This document shows, piece by piece, positions 62,936 to 64,000 of a stretch of DNA of 64,000 nucleotides. This DNA comes from Hyaloperonospora brassicae (Eukaryota; Oomycota; Peronosporomycetes; Peronosporales; Peronosporaceae). The notes beneath the pieces were generated by a model. It did no database searches. It was given only the letters and a program-made list of their open reading frames with translations, and was not told where the DNA came from. Made by a program: the position numbers and the translations under genes. The stretch lies in assembly GCA_947650285.1 (NCBI GenBank), contig CANTFL010000416.1, positions 62,001 through 126,000 on the forward strand, read 5' to 3'. Numbering within the stretch: position 1 is the stretch's first letter; each line of letters opens with the position of its first letter.

Positions 62936-63295
62936 TTGCTCCAGATACGCAATCGTTGTGTGTTTCTGCACCCGGTGATGGGACTATCGCACATCACCTT
63001 GAAGTTGGAAGCGACAAATGATTTGTCGCTTCGTGCCCTAGTAGACTGTGGGGCATCGAACAACTTTGTTCGTCGCCAGTCACTAGAGGGTCGTAGGCTC
63101 AAGTTCGTTGAGCGCGACATTCCCCTCACGAGGATGACGGTGCGCCTTGCAACAGGCGCATCGTTAATTGTTGAGAAACGTGTAGTAGAAATCCACTACA
63201 CGTTGGAGGGCGAACAGTACGATGATGACTTCATCGTACTGGATCTGGATGACAAATTTATTGTCATCCTGGGATTACCTCGGCTCAGAAAATAA
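62936..63295 (+). pseudogene. Gypsy aspartic protease
   Basis: About 120 residues with the retropepsin-type active site ALVDCGASNNFV (DCGAS replaces the common DSGAS/DTGAT), then LATGASLIVEKRV and a closing ILGLPRL, which fits the usual ILGMPWL region. A TAA at 63293-63295 follows immediately. The sequence after it in the same frame (EPRVSWQHRS) fits the continuation seen in related polyproteins, so the stop is probably a mutation within pol. No good start codon is needed if it is made as part of Gag-Pol. Confidence 0.8.
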
Positions 63296-63364
63296 GAGCC
63301 AAGGGTGAGCTGGCAGCATCGATCCGTGAAGATGCCTGCCACTTGTTAATCAGATGGCCATCTG

Positions 63365-63841
63365 ATGAACATCTTGGAGCGTCCACAAGCGTGTGGATGT
63401 TATGCGAGTGAGTGCGATGGCCTCACTTGCGGTACGGTCGTTAGCAAGACTGCAAAAGATCACAGTGTAGTTGATCACTACACTGTGGAGCAAGCTCCCG
63501 GCAGCTGTATAAAAGTACAGGCTGCGCCGAAGGTCCACCACTCGAATAAGTCGAGTGGACCGGGACATGGATGCATGCCTAGCGGGCAGCATCTTAGACA
63601 AAAGAAACTTGTTGCCTCCCATGGGCAACATGGAAATCCTAGGTCGACTGGAGAGTCGACCGTAGAGGATCGGTTCCTGACTGTGGTTGCACAGCCACAG
63701 TCGGAAGACGTCGAGGGAATAAGTCCCCACGTGCTTGAGGAAGGAATTCCTCAAGAGTCACTTGCTGAGGGATCAGGCCTTCAGCAACCTGTGGAAGCAA
63801 GTTCCCAGGAAGTAAACCGAGACGTTGAACGTCTTGGTTAA
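63365..63841 (+). pseudogene. Gypsy pol linker before reverse transcriptase
   Basis: In frame with the protease but after two stops (63293, 63347). The 158 residues are low in recognisable features, rich in Gln, Ser and Glu, as expected of the variable linker between protease and RT in gypsy elements. From about 63837 the likely continuation is in another frame (NDGSSVGAYTLDLIVPP and RSGKVKQICILVTED to the window end), so a further frame shift lies near 63836. Confidence 0.6.
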
Positions 63842-64000
63842 TGACGGATCAAGCGTAGGCGCTTATACGCTTGATCTGATTGTGCCTCCGAAGTCAACTT
63901 CGGAGATAACTCAGTTGCCAACGCTAGAACCGAAACGGTTCTTGCGTGATCTGCGTAGTGGCAAAGTCAAGCAGATCTGCATACTCGTCACAGAGGATGA

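Larger units (their letters stand above)
61693..63977. repeat. Run of ~48 short perfect inverted repeats across gag, protease and linker
   Basis: Hand reading gives about 48 hairpins in 2.3 kb. Those with arms of 8 bp or more include 61712-61722/61725-61735 (11 bp), 61799-61807/61814-61822 (9), 61890-61897/61905-61912 (8), 61933-61940/61948-61955 (8), 61989-61996/62003-62010 (8), 62170-62179/62187-62196 (10), 62361-62369/62375-62383 (9), 62557-62565/62571-62579 (9), 62818-62827/62832-62841 (10), 63008-63019/63021-63032 (12), 63177-63186/63195-63204 (10), 63215-63225/63231-63241 (11), 63247-63255/63261-63269 (9), 63349-63366 (18-bp palindrome), 63461-63471/63477-63487 (11), 63734-63742/63747-63755 (9), 63847-63857/63866-63876 with 63847 at the edge (about 10-11) and 63886-63894/63897-63905 (9). 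The copia element and host genes do not show this density on the same reading. Confidence 0.9.
61283..64000 (+). mobile_element. Ty3/gypsy retrotransposon, 5' part, cut by the window end
   Basis: 5' LTR (61283-61675), primer site, gag with a CCHC knuckle, aspartic protease, and a linker that leads toward reverse transcriptase beyond the window. The base before the LTR is the end of a possible CGCGT target site (61278-61282), which can be checked against the 3' flank. The coding part is damaged: a frame shift in gag (61927-61930), stops at 63293 and 63347 after protease, and a shift near 63836. The whole element is unusually full of short perfect inverted repeats. Confidence 0.93.

Noticed and set aside
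1..64000. CRISPR arrays, rRNA and true tRNA genes
   Set aside because: Looked for; none seen. The repeats found are microsatellites, LTRs and hairpins, not spaced direct repeats with unique spacers.

Overview
The window looks like a nuclear contig of an oomycete, most likely a downy mildew or Phytophthora-like member of the Peronosporales. The reasons are large intronless housekeeping genes, a few short GT-AG introns, a many-unit C/H repeat protein of the type common in oomycetes, BED/hAT and Ty1/copia elements, and Ty3/gypsy LTRs that begin TGTAACGGGG and end CCCCGTTACA. Species cannot be fixed from sequence alone. Genes sit in moderately GC-rich islands separated by AT-rich, repeat-filled gaps.

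Layout. 1-9.8 kb is AT-rich and gene-poor; its only structure is a probable DNA transposon relic with about 240-bp inverted ends (3189-5727). 9.8-24.7 kb is a gene island: a tail-anchored PDZ-like protein (-), a two-exon DUSP plus Tudor-like protein (+), a Myb/SANT-like coiled-coil protein (-), a two-exon sepiapterin-reductase-like SDR (+), and a small secreted cysteine-rich protein with a frame break (-). 24.7-33 kb is a repeat graveyard: a hairpin-rich LTR fragment, a 389-bp solo gypsy LTR with perfect 5-bp target duplication, a pair of diverged direct repeats, a broken hAT-type transposase and a diverged copia LTR. 33-35.6 kb holds an SH3b-like repeat gene (-), probably two exons. 36.1-41 kb is a nearly intact copia element with one in-frame stop and LTRs that differ by one base and one 22-bp unit. 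A broken BED/hAT transposase gene follows it directly (41-43.3 kb). 43.6-59.6 kb is a second gene island, all on the minus strand: FGAM synthase (purine synthesis), an ATRX/ARIP4-type SNF2 ATPase, a MATE transporter and a five-unit C/H repeat protein. From 61.28 kb to the end lies the 5' part of a gypsy element: LTR, primer site, gag, protease and the start of pol.

The most unusual signal is in that gypsy element. From the LTR through gag, protease and the pre-RT region the DNA is an almost continuous run of short perfect inverted repeats (arms of 6-12 bp, short loops, about one every 45 bp). Related LTRs at 25.0 and 27.4 kb share this. The arms are paired even where the reading frame is broken. 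Other points of note are a copia primer site that contains the gag start codon, and a tRNA-like promoter module in the copia LTR. The genes do not form one pathway; they are ordinary housekeeping and regulatory genes in a transposon-eroded region.
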